Shown here one piece after another: positions 1 through 8,424 of a DNA stretch of 64,000 nucleotides; within the stretch, counting starts at the first letter, position 1; each line of letters begins with the position of its first letter. The notes beneath the pieces are model-generated. The model made no database searches, was not told the DNA's origin, and saw nothing but the letters and a program-made list of their open reading frames with translations. The translations under genes and the position numbers were made by a program. The stretch comes from an uncultured Bacilli bacterium (lineage in GTDB: Bacteria; Bacillota_I; Bacilli_A; RF39; UBA660): assembly GCA_934101425.1 (NCBI GenBank), contig CAKOQQ010000004.1, positions 62,001-126,000 on the forward strand. The letters run 5' to 3'.

Positions 1-795
1 GATATTATGTTACTTGGTAGGGAATTTAACGATGTAGTTACTGACGTTATTATATTAAAAGTAAAAAATAATTATAATTATTTATCTAAGGTTAATTATA
101 ATAATGAAAAAGTAGAGCAAACATTCTTCAATAATTTACCTTATCATAATTTACTTTTACCAAATGTTAAATCACTTACTATATTAGATAAAATTAACAA
201 TTTTGAAAGTTATCATTTAACAAATGCAACATATGGACTTGGAATTGTTACTGGTAATAATTTAAAATATTTAAAAAATACTTTACTTGAAGGATATGAA
301 CCTATTATAAGCGGTAAAGAGTTAAATAAGTATTTTGTTAATTATGAAATGATAAATAATTATATATTATTTAATCCTAGTGCTTTGCAACAAGTTGCTA
401 ATCCAAATTTGTATCGTTCTAAAAAGAAAATTTTATATAAGTTTATAGGCAATAAACTTACATTTTCTCTGGATACTAGAGGATTATTAAATCTTAATAG
501 TGCTAATATGATTTGCTTAGATGATAGTGAAAATGAATATTATGTACTTGCAGTACTTAATTCTAGACTTACTAATCTTATTTATGATGAGTATTATCAT
601 GCTAATAAATTACTTAAAAATCATATTATGTCATTTCCTATATTTAATATTAGTAATGATTTAAAAGAAGAAATTAAAAACATAATATTAAATAGTGATG
701 ATAATGATTATTATATAGAAGAAGTAGAAGATATTTTATACAAAGAATTAAAACTTACTGATTTTGAAATAAAATATTTAAAAGAAAGGTATTGA
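1..795 (+). CDS. C-terminal part of a TaqI/Eco57I-like DNA N6-adenine methylase (cut by window edge)
   Basis: The frame is open to base 1, so the gene begins outside the window; the first ATG here is at 7. What is visible is a target-recognition-like domain. The stretch GIVTGNNLKYL (about residues 80-90) followed by EPIISGKELNKY, and a later LNSRLTNLIYDEY, resemble the TaqI-like C-terminal specificity domain of Eco57I/TaqI-type restriction-modification enzymes. The tail, rich in acidic residues (EEVEDILYKEL), is also typical of these proteins. The catalytic methylase part (NPPY motif) would lie upstream and cannot be seen. It ends 4 bases before the murF-like gene. The family call is reasonably supported, but whether it has nuclease activity cannot be judged. 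Confidence 0.6.
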   Translation, partial: DIMLLGREFNDVVTDVIILKVKNNYNYLSKVNYNNEKVEQTFFNNLPYHNLLLPNVKSLTILDKINNFESYHLTNATYGLGIVTGNNLKYLKNTLLEGYEPIISGKELNKYFVNYEMINNYILFNPSALQQVANPNLYRSKKKILYKFIGNKLTFSLDTRGLLNLNSANMICLDDSENEYYVLAVLNSRLTNLIYDEYYHANKLLKNHIMSFPIFNISNDLKEEIKNIILNSDDNDYYIEEVEDILYKELKLTDFEIKYLKERY

Positions 796-799
796 TATT

Positions 800-2386
800 A
801 TGGATATATTTATTATGTCACTTCTACCATATTATTTATTTTTAATTTTAAAAGTGAGATATGGGTTATATATGTTACAACAAAATTCATATAATACAGA
901 AAATAGATATTTAAAATGGACTATAAAAAATTATAAGAAAGTATTTTTAAATATAGAATTATTATCATTTATTGTTTTATTAGCAATTAAATTTTTAGAT
1001 AGTTTTTATTATAGTTTAATAGTAATTACATTTTATATTGTTATGGCTTATTATGAAATATATAAATTAAGTCATGAACAAAGCAAAAAGAAATTTAATG
1101 TTACTTCTAGAGTAAAAAGACTTATTACTACTATATTACTTATATTTTTAATTTTAAATGTATGTATTTTTTATAAATATGATACTAGTAATAATTTTGT
1201 ATATTATTTAGTTCTTATATTATTTGGATATTTTAGTTATTATGTTGTTTTAATTAGTAATATTATAAATATTCCAGTAGAAAAATTAGTATATAAACAT
1301 TATTATAATAAAGCTAAAAACAAATTAAAGGATATGAAAAATTTAAGTGTAGTTGGTATTACGGGTAGTTATGGTAAAACTAGTAGTAAAAATATAGTTA
1401 ATTATATATTAAGTGCTGATTATATTACTTATCCAACACCAAAATCATTTAATACTCCTTATGGAGTTATGATTAGTATTAATAATGGTATTGATAAATT
1501 TACTAATATGTTTATAGCGGAAATGGGAGCTTATAAAAAAGGTGAAATTAAAGAACTTTGTGATTTTGTAAATCCTAAGTATGGTATATTAACTACTATA
1601 GGTGTTGCTCATTTAGAAACATTTAAAAGTGAACAAAATATTATAGATGGTAAATTTGAACTTATTGAATCTTTACCTAGTGATGGAGTTGCTATTTTAA
1701 ATAAAGATGATATAAAACAAGCCACTCATAAAATAAATAATAATTGTAAGGTTTTATGGATAGGTATTGATAATAAAGATGCTGATGTAGTAGCTTCTAA
1801 TATTAAACTTTCAAGTGCTGGTACAACATTTGATGTTAAATTTAAAGATTTAGAAAACAAATATACATTTACTACATCATTACTTGGAAAATATAATATA
1901 TATAATATTTTAGATGGACTAGCTCTTGGTCATTATTTAAATATAAGTATTGATAAAATGATTCAAAAAGTTAGAACTTTAAAACCAATAGAACATAGAT
2001 TAGAACTTAGAAAATATTATGATATTACACTTATTGATGATGCATTTAATTCTAATCCAGTTGGTTCATCTATGGCTCTTGATGTACTTTCTTTGATGCC
2101 TGGTAAAAAAATAATAGTTACACCTGGAATGATAGAATTAGGTGAAAAAGAATACGAATACAATTATAATTTTGGTAAAAAAATAAGTGAAGTATGTGAT
2201 GAAGTTATTTTAGTTGGTGAAAATCAAACAAAACCTATAAAAAAAGCTTTAGATGATAATAAGTTTACTAAAGTACATATTATAAATGATGTAAAAGAAG
2301 CTTTTACACTTATGAATAAGTTAAAAGATAAAAATACTTATGTACTTTTAGAAAATGATTTACCTGATATTTTTAATGAAAAATAA
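800..2386 (+). CDS. murF: MurF-like Mur ligase with N-terminal membrane segments
   Basis: Mur-ligase family protein that would add D-Ala-D-Ala to UDP-MurNAc-tripeptide in peptidoglycan precursor synthesis. The ATP-binding loop GITGSYGKTSSK is at about residues 184-195; it is followed by AEMGAYKKGEI and by GVAHLETF, patterns seen in MurF. Before the ligase come roughly 160 residues with about five hydrophobic segments, so the enzyme is probably membrane-attached. MurF of E. coli or B. subtilis has no such segments, but this arrangement is known in some Clostridia and related lineages. murE follows after a terminator. The ATG at 800 is 4 bases after the previous stop. Another Mur-ligase activity (for example MurT-like) is less likely. 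Confidence 0.8.
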   Translation: MDIFIMSLLPYYLFLILKVRYGLYMLQQNSYNTENRYLKWTIKNYKKVFLNIELLSFIVLLAIKFLDSFYYSLIVITFYIVMAYYEIYKLSHEQSKKKFNVTSRVKRLITTILLIFLILNVCIFYKYDTSNNFVYYLVLILFGYFSYYVVLISNIINIPVEKLVYKHYYNKAKNKLKDMKNLSVVGITGSYGKTSSKNIVNYILSADYITYPTPKSFNTPYGVMISINNGIDKFTNMFIAEMGAYKKGEIKELCDFVNPKYGILTTIGVAHLETFKSEQNIIDGKFELIESLPSDGVAILNKDDIKQATHKINNNCKVLWIGIDNKDADVVASNIKLSSAGTTFDVKFKDLENKYTFTTSLLGKYNIYNILDGLALGHYLNISIDKMIQKVRTLKPIEHRLELRKYYDITLIDDAFNSNPVGSSMALDVLSLMPGKKIIVTPGMIELGEKEYEYNYNFGKKISEVCDEVILVGENQTKPIKKALDDNKFTKVHIINDVKEAFTLMNKLKDKNTYVLLENDLPDIFNEK

Positions 2387-2408
2387 AAAGAGACTTGTCT
2401 CTTTTTTT
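2387..2408 (+). terminator. Intrinsic terminator after murF-like gene
   Basis: An 8-bp perfect stem (AAAGAGAC / GTCTCTTT) with a two-base loop is followed by T residues, directly after the TAA stop. Confidence 0.85.
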
Positions 2409-2437
2409 GTGTCACTAAACTATAAAAAAAATATAAT
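2409..2437 (+). promoter_or_regulatory. Predicted sigma-A promoter of murE
   Basis: GTGTCA (-35, 4 of 6 consensus) lies 17 bp from TATAAT (-10, 2432-2437). It sits between the upstream terminator and the murE ribosome binding site GTGGTGAT. Confidence 0.5.
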
Positions 2438-2451
2438 ATAGTGGTGATAAT

Positions 2452-3789
2452 ATGTTAAGAATTAATTCTAAAGAAGTAAAAGAAAATGATACTTTTTTAG
2501 CACTTAAAGGAGTAAAAAATGATGGACATGATTATATAGAAGAAGCAATTAAAAATGGAGCTTCTAAAATAATATGTGAACATGGAAAGTATAGTGTAGA
2601 AACTATTATAGTACCTTCTACAAGAGAATATTTAAGTAATTATTTAAAAGATAAAATAGATTTATCTAAAGTGATTATGATAGGAATTACTGGTACTAAT
2701 GGTAAAACTACGAGTGCATATTTAACATATCAATTACTTAATTTATTAGGAATAAAATCTAGTTATGTAGGCACAATAGGATTTTATATAGATAAAAAGG
2801 TTAGAGATTTAAATAATACTACACCTGATTTATATGATTTATATATGATTATAGATGAATGTATTAAAAATGCTGTAAAAGTAATTGTTATGGAAGTAAG
2901 TAGTCATGCACTTGCACTAGATAGAGTATATGGTATTTATTATGATATAGGAGTATTTACTAATTTAACTCAAGATCATTTGGATTATCATAATACAATG
3001 GATGAATATAAAAAAGAAAAGGTTAAATTATTTACTAAATTAAGAAATAATAAATATGCTATTATTAATTCAGATAGTGATTATGCTAATGATTTTATAA
3101 TTCCAGAAAATAATAATATTACGTATGGAGTATGTGGTACTTATAAAATCGATAATATTAATTTATCTTTCTTAGGTAGTACCTTTACTATAAATGGTAA
3201 GAATATTTCATTAAATATTCCTGGTAAATATAATATATATAATTATGCTATAAGTTACATAATAAGTAGTTTATTAGGATTTAGTTATGAAGATATAATA
3301 TCTAAAACTAAATATTTAACTAGTCCACCTGGTAGATTTGATATTATAAAACATAATAGTAATGTTATAATTGTTGATTATGCTCATACACCTGATGCTG
3401 TAGCAAATATTTTAAAAAGTGTATTAGAATTTAAAAGAAATAATATTATAACTATTATAGGTTGTGGTGGAGATAGAGATAAAGGGAAAAGAAAAATAAT
3501 AGGTGATATATGTACTGATTTATCAGATTATACTATTTTTACTAATGATAATCCAAGAAGTGAAGATGAAGCAAGTATTATTAGTGATATAACATCTAAT
3601 TTAAATAAAAATAATTATGAGATTATTTATAATAGAAAAGATGCTATTATAAAAGGAATAGATATTTTAAAAGAAGACGATATATTACTTATACTTGGTA
3701 AGGGACATGAAACTTATCAAATAATTAAGGATAAGAAAATTCATTTTGATGACAAAGAAATAGTATTAAGTTACTTAAATATGATATAA
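2452..3789 (+). CDS. murE: UDP-N-acetylmuramyl-tripeptide synthetase MurE, meso-diaminopimelate type
   Basis: Adds the third amino acid to UDP-MurNAc-L-Ala-D-Glu in the cytoplasm. Visible signatures are the ATP loop GTNGKTT (about residues 80-86), TTPDLYDLY, EVSSHALALDRVYG, TNLTQDHLDYH with the carbamylated-lysine region after it, and DNPR at residues 366-369. The DNPR motif is the known recognition motif for meso-diaminopimelate; lysine-adding MurE enzymes carry a different motif. So peptidoglycan in this organism is probably mDAP-based. The length of 445 residues is slightly short for MurE (about 480-495), mostly through a reduced N-terminal domain. The start is the ATG after GTGGTGATAAT. 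Confidence 0.95.
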   Translation: MLRINSKEVKENDTFLALKGVKNDGHDYIEEAIKNGASKIICEHGKYSVETIIVPSTREYLSNYLKDKIDLSKVIMIGITGTNGKTTSAYLTYQLLNLLGIKSSYVGTIGFYIDKKVRDLNNTTPDLYDLYMIIDECIKNAVKVIVMEVSSHALALDRVYGIYYDIGVFTNLTQDHLDYHNTMDEYKKEKVKLFTKLRNNKYAIINSDSDYANDFIIPENNNITYGVCGTYKIDNINLSFLGSTFTINGKNISLNIPGKYNIYNYAISYIISSLLGFSYEDIISKTKYLTSPPGRFDIIKHNSNVIIVDYAHTPDAVANILKSVLEFKRNNIITIIGCGGDRDKGKRKIIGDICTDLSDYTIFTNDNPRSEDEASIISDITSNLNKNNYEIIYNRKDAIIKGIDILKEDDILLILGKGHETYQIIKDKKIHFDDKEIVLSYLNMI

Positions 3790-3805
3790 TTATCATGGTG
3801 GATAT

Positions 3806-4174
3806 ATGAAAGCATTAACAATTAAAGAACCTTGGGCAACTCTTATTATAGAGGGATATAAAGAATATGAATTTAGAAGTTGGAAGACTAATTATAGAGG
3901 CAAGATACTTATTCATGCAGGTCTTACTAACGAAAATATTAGTAAATTTGATGTCTATAATTTAGAGTATTCTAAAGGAGAAATAATTGGTGAAGCTTAT
4001 TTAGAAGATTGTATATTAGTAACTGATGATTTTATGGCCTCTTTATTAAAAAAGAATAGTTTAGTATATGGTAAAACTAATCATAACATGACTTATGCTT
4101 GGAAACTTACAAATATAAAAAAATATGATAAAAAAATACCTTGTAAAGGAAAACTTGGTTTATGGAATAAATAA
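3806..4174 (+). CDS. ASCH-domain protein
   Basis: A 122-residue protein that is essentially one ASCH domain, a PUA-like beta-barrel thought to bind RNA. The N-terminus KALTIKEPWATLIIEG and the E-x-R motif in YEFRSWKTNYRGKILIHA match the family pattern; the ends of the domain (CKGKLGLW) also fit. It follows murE by 16 bases and has a GGTGGAT ribosome binding site, so it is probably co-transcribed with murE. Its substrate is not known. Some ASCH proteins act as amidohydrolases on acetylated nucleosides, but nothing here decides that. Confidence 0.8.
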   Translation: MKALTIKEPWATLIIEGYKEYEFRSWKTNYRGKILIHAGLTNENISKFDVYNLEYSKGEIIGEAYLEDCILVTDDFMASLLKKNSLVYGKTNHNMTYAWKLTNIKKYDKKIPCKGKLGLWNK

Positions 4175-4198
4175 ATATTTATAATTCATACTAATAGT

Positions 4199-4759
4199 AT
4201 GAAAAAATATTTATTTTTATTTTTATATTTATTTATTGCAGCATTAAATTATAATTTAATATTAAAGCCATTAAAGTTAGTTACAGGTGGTACTCAAGGA
4301 TTATCACTTATTATAACTAGTTTTATAAATATAAAGGATTCTATAGTTATTTTACTAATAAATGTAACAACATTAATATTAAGTTATTTTTTGCTATCTA
4401 AAAATGTTACTAAAAGTATTGTTGTATCTAGTTTTTTGTATCCAATATCAATTAAAATAACTAGTTTTATACCCCGTTTTACTATAAATAATACTTTTAT
4501 ATTTTCTATTGTTGCTGGAACTATATGTGGTATTACAGGAGCTTTTATATATAGACTAGGTTTTAGTAGTGGTGGTGTTAGTACTATAAATCTTATAAAT
4601 AATAAATTCTTCAAAATTAAAGTATCAATATCTAATTTTATTGTTAATTTAATAATAATACTTTTAGGAATATTTAGATTTGGTATTATAAAAGGAATGT
4701 ATTCTATTATAGTCATATTAGTTAGTAGTATATTTATAGATGTTATTTTTAAAAAATAA
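4199..4759 (+). CDS. YitT-family membrane protein
   Basis: A 186-residue, highly hydrophobic protein with about five membrane segments. The family pattern is visible in AALNYNLILKPLKLVTGG near the start and YRLGFSSGGVSTINLI in the second half. Full-length YitT proteins carry a cytoplasmic DUF2179 domain at the C-terminus; this one lacks it. The function of the family is unknown. There is no recognisable Shine-Dalgarno sequence before the ATG. A TATAAT at 4180-4185 would place a transcription start only a few bases before the ATG, so the message could be nearly leaderless. Confidence 0.75.
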   Translation: MKKYLFLFLYLFIAALNYNLILKPLKLVTGGTQGLSLIITSFINIKDSIVILLINVTTLILSYFLLSKNVTKSIVVSSFLYPISIKITSFIPRFTINNTFIFSIVAGTICGITGAFIYRLGFSSGGVSTINLINNKFFKIKVSISNFIVNLIIILLGIFRFGIIKGMYSIIVILVSSIFIDVIFKK

Positions 4760-4803
4760 TTGATTTTTAAAAACAAATTAACTATAATTAAGTAGGTGAT
4801 AAA

Positions 4804-5679
4804 ATGAAGACAGAAAAAAATATTTTAGGTGCATTTATATTAAATGTAACTTTTTCAGTATTAGAATTTATTGGTGGTTTTTTAACTAATAGTGTTGCTA
4901 TTATATCTGATTCTATTCATGATATGGGTGATGCAATAAGTATTGGCCTTTCTTATTTTTTAGAAAAGAAAAGCAAGAAGAAACCTGATAAAAAATACAC
5001 ATATGGATATATTAGATATTCTATATTAGGGGGACTTATTACTACAGTTATCTTGATAATAGGTTCATCACTTGTTATATATAATTCAATTATAAGAGTA
5101 TTTAATCCTGTTGAAATAAACTATAATGGTATGATTATTTTTGCTATATTTGGTGTAGTTATTAATTTTATGGCTGCTTACTTAACTAGAGAAGGGGATT
5201 CTATAAATCAAAAATCTGTTAATTTACATATGCTTGAAGATGTTTTAGGTTGGATTGTTGTATTAATAGGTGCAATTGTAATGCGTTTTACAGATATAAG
5301 TTTATTAGATCCACTTATGTCTATTCTAGTAGCTTTATTTATCTTAATTTCTTCACTTAAAAATATTAAGGAAATAACTGTGTTATTCTTAGAAAAAATA
5401 CCTAATGATATAGATATAGATGAATTAAAGAAACACTTACTTACTATTAAAGGAGTAATAGATGTTCATCATATTCATGTATGGAGTATTGATGGCGTTA
5501 ACAATTATGCTACTATGCATGTTGTAGCAGAAAATTCTTCAGTAAAAAATAAAGTAAAAGAAGAAATGATGGAACATGGTATTTATCATACTACTATAGA
5601 ACTTGAAAGTAAAAATGAAAAGTGTGATTCTGATTCTTGTAAAATTAAAGAGTCAACTCCTCATCACCATCATCATTAG
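4804..5679 (+). CDS. Cation diffusion facilitator (CDF) metal exporter
   Basis: A proton-driven exporter of divalent metals such as Zn2+, Co2+ or Fe2+. The metal-site segment in TM2 reads SDSIHDMGDAIS (HxxxD), and the TM5-like segment contains NLHMLEDVLGW; these are hallmark CDF sites. The C-terminal cytoplasmic domain (from about residue 205) has VHHIHVWSIDG, the usual CDF dimer/metal-binding fold. The protein ends in five histidines with a nearby CDSDSC, probably an extra metal-binding tail. The ATG follows AGTAGGTGATAAA. It stands alone between two terminator-like regions. Which metal it exports cannot be read from the sequence; Zn2+ is the default guess. Confidence 0.9.
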   Translation: MKTEKNILGAFILNVTFSVLEFIGGFLTNSVAIISDSIHDMGDAISIGLSYFLEKKSKKKPDKKYTYGYIRYSILGGLITTVILIIGSSLVIYNSIIRVFNPVEINYNGMIIFAIFGVVINFMAAYLTREGDSINQKSVNLHMLEDVLGWIVVLIGAIVMRFTDISLLDPLMSILVALFILISSLKNIKEITVLFLEKIPNDIDIDELKKHLLTIKGVIDVHHIHVWSIDGVNNYATMHVVAENSSVKNKVKEEMMEHGIYHTTIELESKNEKCDSDSCKIKESTPHHHHH

Positions 5680-5700
5680 TACACGTATGTGTACTTTTTT
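5678..5700 (+). terminator. Intrinsic terminator after the CDF exporter
   Basis: A 7-bp perfect stem AGTACAC / GTGTACT with loop GTAT is followed by a T run; it begins inside the stop codon. Confidence 0.85.
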
Positions 5701-5733
5701 ATGTGCTAAAGAATAATATTAATTGGTGATAAT

Positions 5734-7644
5734 ATGTTTTTCAAACAGATTCATTATAGAATTAAAATTACACTACTTATTATTATTTTTTTATTTTTAG
5801 TTATAATTGGTAAAGTATTTTATATACAAGTATTTAGTTATAAAAAAATAAATAAATATGCCAATAATTTATGGAGTAGAAATTTACCTATTGCTAGTGA
5901 TAGAGGCAAAATATATGATAGAAATGGTGTTGTTTTAGCTGATAATATTACTACTACTACTTTGTATTTGATACCTAATCAGATAAAAGATAAAGAATTA
6001 ACGGCTAGGAAATTATCTAGTATATTAGGTGTTAGTTATGAAGAAATGTATAAGCATGTTAGTAAAATTTCTTCTATAGAAAAAGTACACCCCGAAGGTA
6101 GAAATTTAAGTTATGAAATATCTGATAAAATAGCATCATTAAAATTGGATGGAGTATATTTACTAAAAGAATCAAAAAGGTATTATCCATATGATACATA
6201 CTTATCTCATACTCTTGGTTTTGTTGGTATTGATAATCAAGGACTTAGTGGTATAGAATTACTTTATGATAATTATTTAACAGGCAAGAGTGGAGCTATT
6301 AAATATTTTAGTGATGCCAAGGGTAATAATTTGCATCTTCCAGAAGTATATGAAATGCCTCAAGATGGAGTAAATATAACTTTAACAATAAATTATGAAA
6401 TACAAGCATCATTAGAGCGAGAACTTGATAATGCAGTAAGTAAATATAGCCCTGAACAAGCTATAGGAATTGTAATGAATCCAAATACTGGTGAGATTTA
6501 TGCTATGTCCTCTAGACCTAATTTTAGTCCTAGTAATTATAAAGAATATGATATAGAAGTAATAAATAGAAATTTACCTATATGGGCAACTTATGAGCCT
6601 GGTAGCACTTTTAAAATAATTACTCTTGCCACTGCCCTTGAAGAAAAACTAATTGATTTAGATAAAGATACATTTTATGATAGTGGATCTGTTAATATAG
6701 ATGGAGCTCGTATTAAGTGTTGGAAAAAAGGTGGTCATGGAACTGAAACCTATTTAGATGTAGTTAAAAACTCATGTAATACAGGGTTTGTAGCTATGGG
6801 AAACAAGATTGGTAAGGAAACATTATTTAAGTATATTAAAAATTTTGGTTTTGGGTCTAAAACTGGTATAGATTTAAATGGCGAAGGTTCTGGAATTCTT
6901 TTTAATATAAGTAAGGTTGGCCCTGTTGAACTTGCTACCACTTCATTTGGTCAAGGAGTATCAGTAACTCCCATACAACAAGTAGTAGCTGTTAGTGCTA
7001 GTATAAATGGTGGATATTTATATAAACCATATATAGTTAAGAGCTTAAATGATCCAGAAACAAATAATGTAATAAAAGAAAATACTCCTGCTTTAGTAAG
7101 AAAGGTTATAAGTGAAGATACTAGTGAAAAAGTAAGATATGCCCTAGAAAATGTTGTAAGTAGAGGTACAGGTAGAAATGCTTATATTGCCAATTACAGA
7201 GTTGGTGGTAAAACAGGTACTGCACAAAAGGTAAAAAATGGAGTGTATATGGTTGGTAATTATATAACATCCTTTATAGGATTTTTACCAGCTGATAAGC
7301 CGGAAGTAGTTGTTTATATTGCTATTGATAATGCCCGTGGTGTTACACAATATGGTGGAACAGTAGCTGCTCCAATAGCTAAAAATGTTTTATATGATTC
7401 AGCTAATATACTAGGTATTGAAAAAAGAGCGGAAGTAATAGAGAAAAATTATAATTATTTAGAAAAGAAATATGTAGAAGTCCCTAATGTTACAGGAATG
7501 AATGCTAATGACGCTTTAAAATTACTTAAAAGTTTCAAAGTTACTTTTACCGGTAATGGTAATATAATTAAATATCAATCTATTAAAGCTAAAGAAAGAG
7601 TATACGAGGGTGAAACTATAAAATTATTATTAACTAATAATTAG
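5734..7644 (+). CDS. Class B penicillin-binding protein with one PASTA domain (FtsI/SpoVD type)
   Basis: A membrane-anchored D,D-transpeptidase that cross-links peptidoglycan. Residues 10-30 are the single membrane anchor. The dimerisation domain begins with SDRGKIYDRNG. The transpeptidase motifs are complete: STFK at 291-294 (catalytic serine), SCN at 347-349 and KTG at 493-495. The last ~55 residues, from VPNVTGMNANDALKLL, form one PASTA domain, as in B. subtilis PBP2B or SpoVD. The length of 636 residues is usual. It is preceded by a terminator and a GGTGATAAT ribosome binding site. It could be the division-specific PBP or its sporulation relative; sequence alone does not separate them. 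Confidence 0.92.
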   Translation: MFFKQIHYRIKITLLIIIFLFLVIIGKVFYIQVFSYKKINKYANNLWSRNLPIASDRGKIYDRNGVVLADNITTTTLYLIPNQIKDKELTARKLSSILGVSYEEMYKHVSKISSIEKVHPEGRNLSYEISDKIASLKLDGVYLLKESKRYYPYDTYLSHTLGFVGIDNQGLSGIELLYDNYLTGKSGAIKYFSDAKGNNLHLPEVYEMPQDGVNITLTINYEIQASLERELDNAVSKYSPEQAIGIVMNPNTGEIYAMSSRPNFSPSNYKEYDIEVINRNLPIWATYEPGSTFKIITLATALEEKLIDLDKDTFYDSGSVNIDGARIKCWKKGGHGTETYLDVVKNSCNTGFVAMGNKIGKETLFKYIKNFGFGSKTGIDLNGEGSGILFNISKVGPVELATTSFGQGVSVTPIQQVVAVSASINGGYLYKPYIVKSLNDPETNNVIKENTPALVRKVISEDTSEKVRYALENVVSRGTGRNAYIANYRVGGKTGTAQKVKNGVYMVGNYITSFIGFLPADKPEVVVYIAIDNARGVTQYGGTVAAPIAKNVLYDSANILGIEKRAEVIEKNYNYLEKKYVEVPNVTGMNANDALKLLKSFKVTFTGNGNIIKYQSIKAKERVYEGETIKLLLTNN

Positions 7645-7648
7645 TTTC

Positions 7649-7677
7649 TTGACTTAAAATATAAAATAGTATATTTT
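7649..7677 (+). promoter_or_regulatory. Predicted promoter of pnuC
   Basis: TTGACT and TATTTT are separated by exactly 17 bp, just after the PBP stop codon and 19 bp before the pnuC start. Confidence 0.55.
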
Positions 7678-7695
7678 AGTTGTAGTGAAGTATTT

Positions 7696-8352
7696 ATGAA
7701 GAAAACGAGTTTTTATACAATTATTATAGTAATATTTTCTATTATATGTGGTGTTATTACCAAAGATTATTTTTGGGGTACAATAACTCTTATTTGCGGG
7801 TTACTTAATGTTTATTATGCAAGTATAGGTAAAATTTATAATTATATTTTTGGTGCATTATTTTGTTTACTTAATGCATATATATCATATTTAAATGGAT
7901 TATATGGAATTATGCTATTATCAGTAATTATATTTTTCCCATCACAAATAGAGGGATATATTAGATGGCATAAATATAATGGTTGTAATGTACCTATAAG
8001 AGGTTTTACTTTAAAAAACTCAATTATAATTGTTACAAGTTGTATAATTGGTAGTCTATTATTAGGTTTATTATTAACAAAGATACCAGGTCAAAAATTA
8101 GCTTTTTTAGATTCATCAAGTAATATTATAAATTTATGTGGTATTATTCTTATGAATTTAAGATTTAAAGAGTGCTGGATTATATGGTTATTTAATAATG
8201 TATTTGATTTAGTGATATGGATTATTAATGCTACTAAAAATACTCCAAATTCACAAATGATGTTAATAGTATCTATTGGTTATTTGCTAATAAATATTTA
8301 TGGACTTGTAAGATGGATTAAATTTGAAAAAAGTAATAAAAAATGTATCTAA
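7696..8352 (+). CDS. pnuC: Nicotinamide riboside/mononucleotide transporter PnuC
   Basis: A membrane protein of about seven segments that takes up NAD precursors by facilitated diffusion. The PnuC pattern is visible in GLLNVYYASIGKIYNYIFG, in the pore-lining EGYIRWHKYN and in the C-terminal WIIWLFNNVFDLVIWI (the WxxWxxxN-like signature). The length of 218 residues is normal. The next gene starts after a terminator, so it is a single-gene unit. The ribosome binding site is weak (GTGAAGT), which lowers certainty about the exact start but not about identity. Confidence 0.88.
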   Translation: MKKTSFYTIIIVIFSIICGVITKDYFWGTITLICGLLNVYYASIGKIYNYIFGALFCLLNAYISYLNGLYGIMLLSVIIFFPSQIEGYIRWHKYNGCNVPIRGFTLKNSIIIVTSCIIGSLLLGLLLTKIPGQKLAFLDSSSNIINLCGIILMNLRFKECWIIWLFNNVFDLVIWIINATKNTPNSQMMLIVSIGYLLINIYGLVRWIKFEKSNKKCI

Positions 8353-8363
8353 TACATTTTTTT
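8338..8363 (+). terminator. Intrinsic terminator overlapping the pnuC stop
   Basis: A 9-bp stem AAAATGTAT / ATACATTTT with a three-base loop, followed by T residues. The stop codon is in the loop and the 3' arm. Confidence 0.8.
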
Positions 8364-8375
8364 ATTATCTAATAA

Positions 8376-8404
8376 TTGACTAAAAAATGGTCATATTATA
8401 TAAT
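8376..8404 (+). promoter_or_regulatory. Predicted strong promoter of the first surface/glycosidase module
   Basis: TTGACT at 8376-8381 and a perfect TATAAT at 8399-8404 have a 17-bp spacer. The following gene starts at 8425. Confidence 0.75.
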
Positions 8405-8424
8405 TTATTATTAGAGGTAATAAT

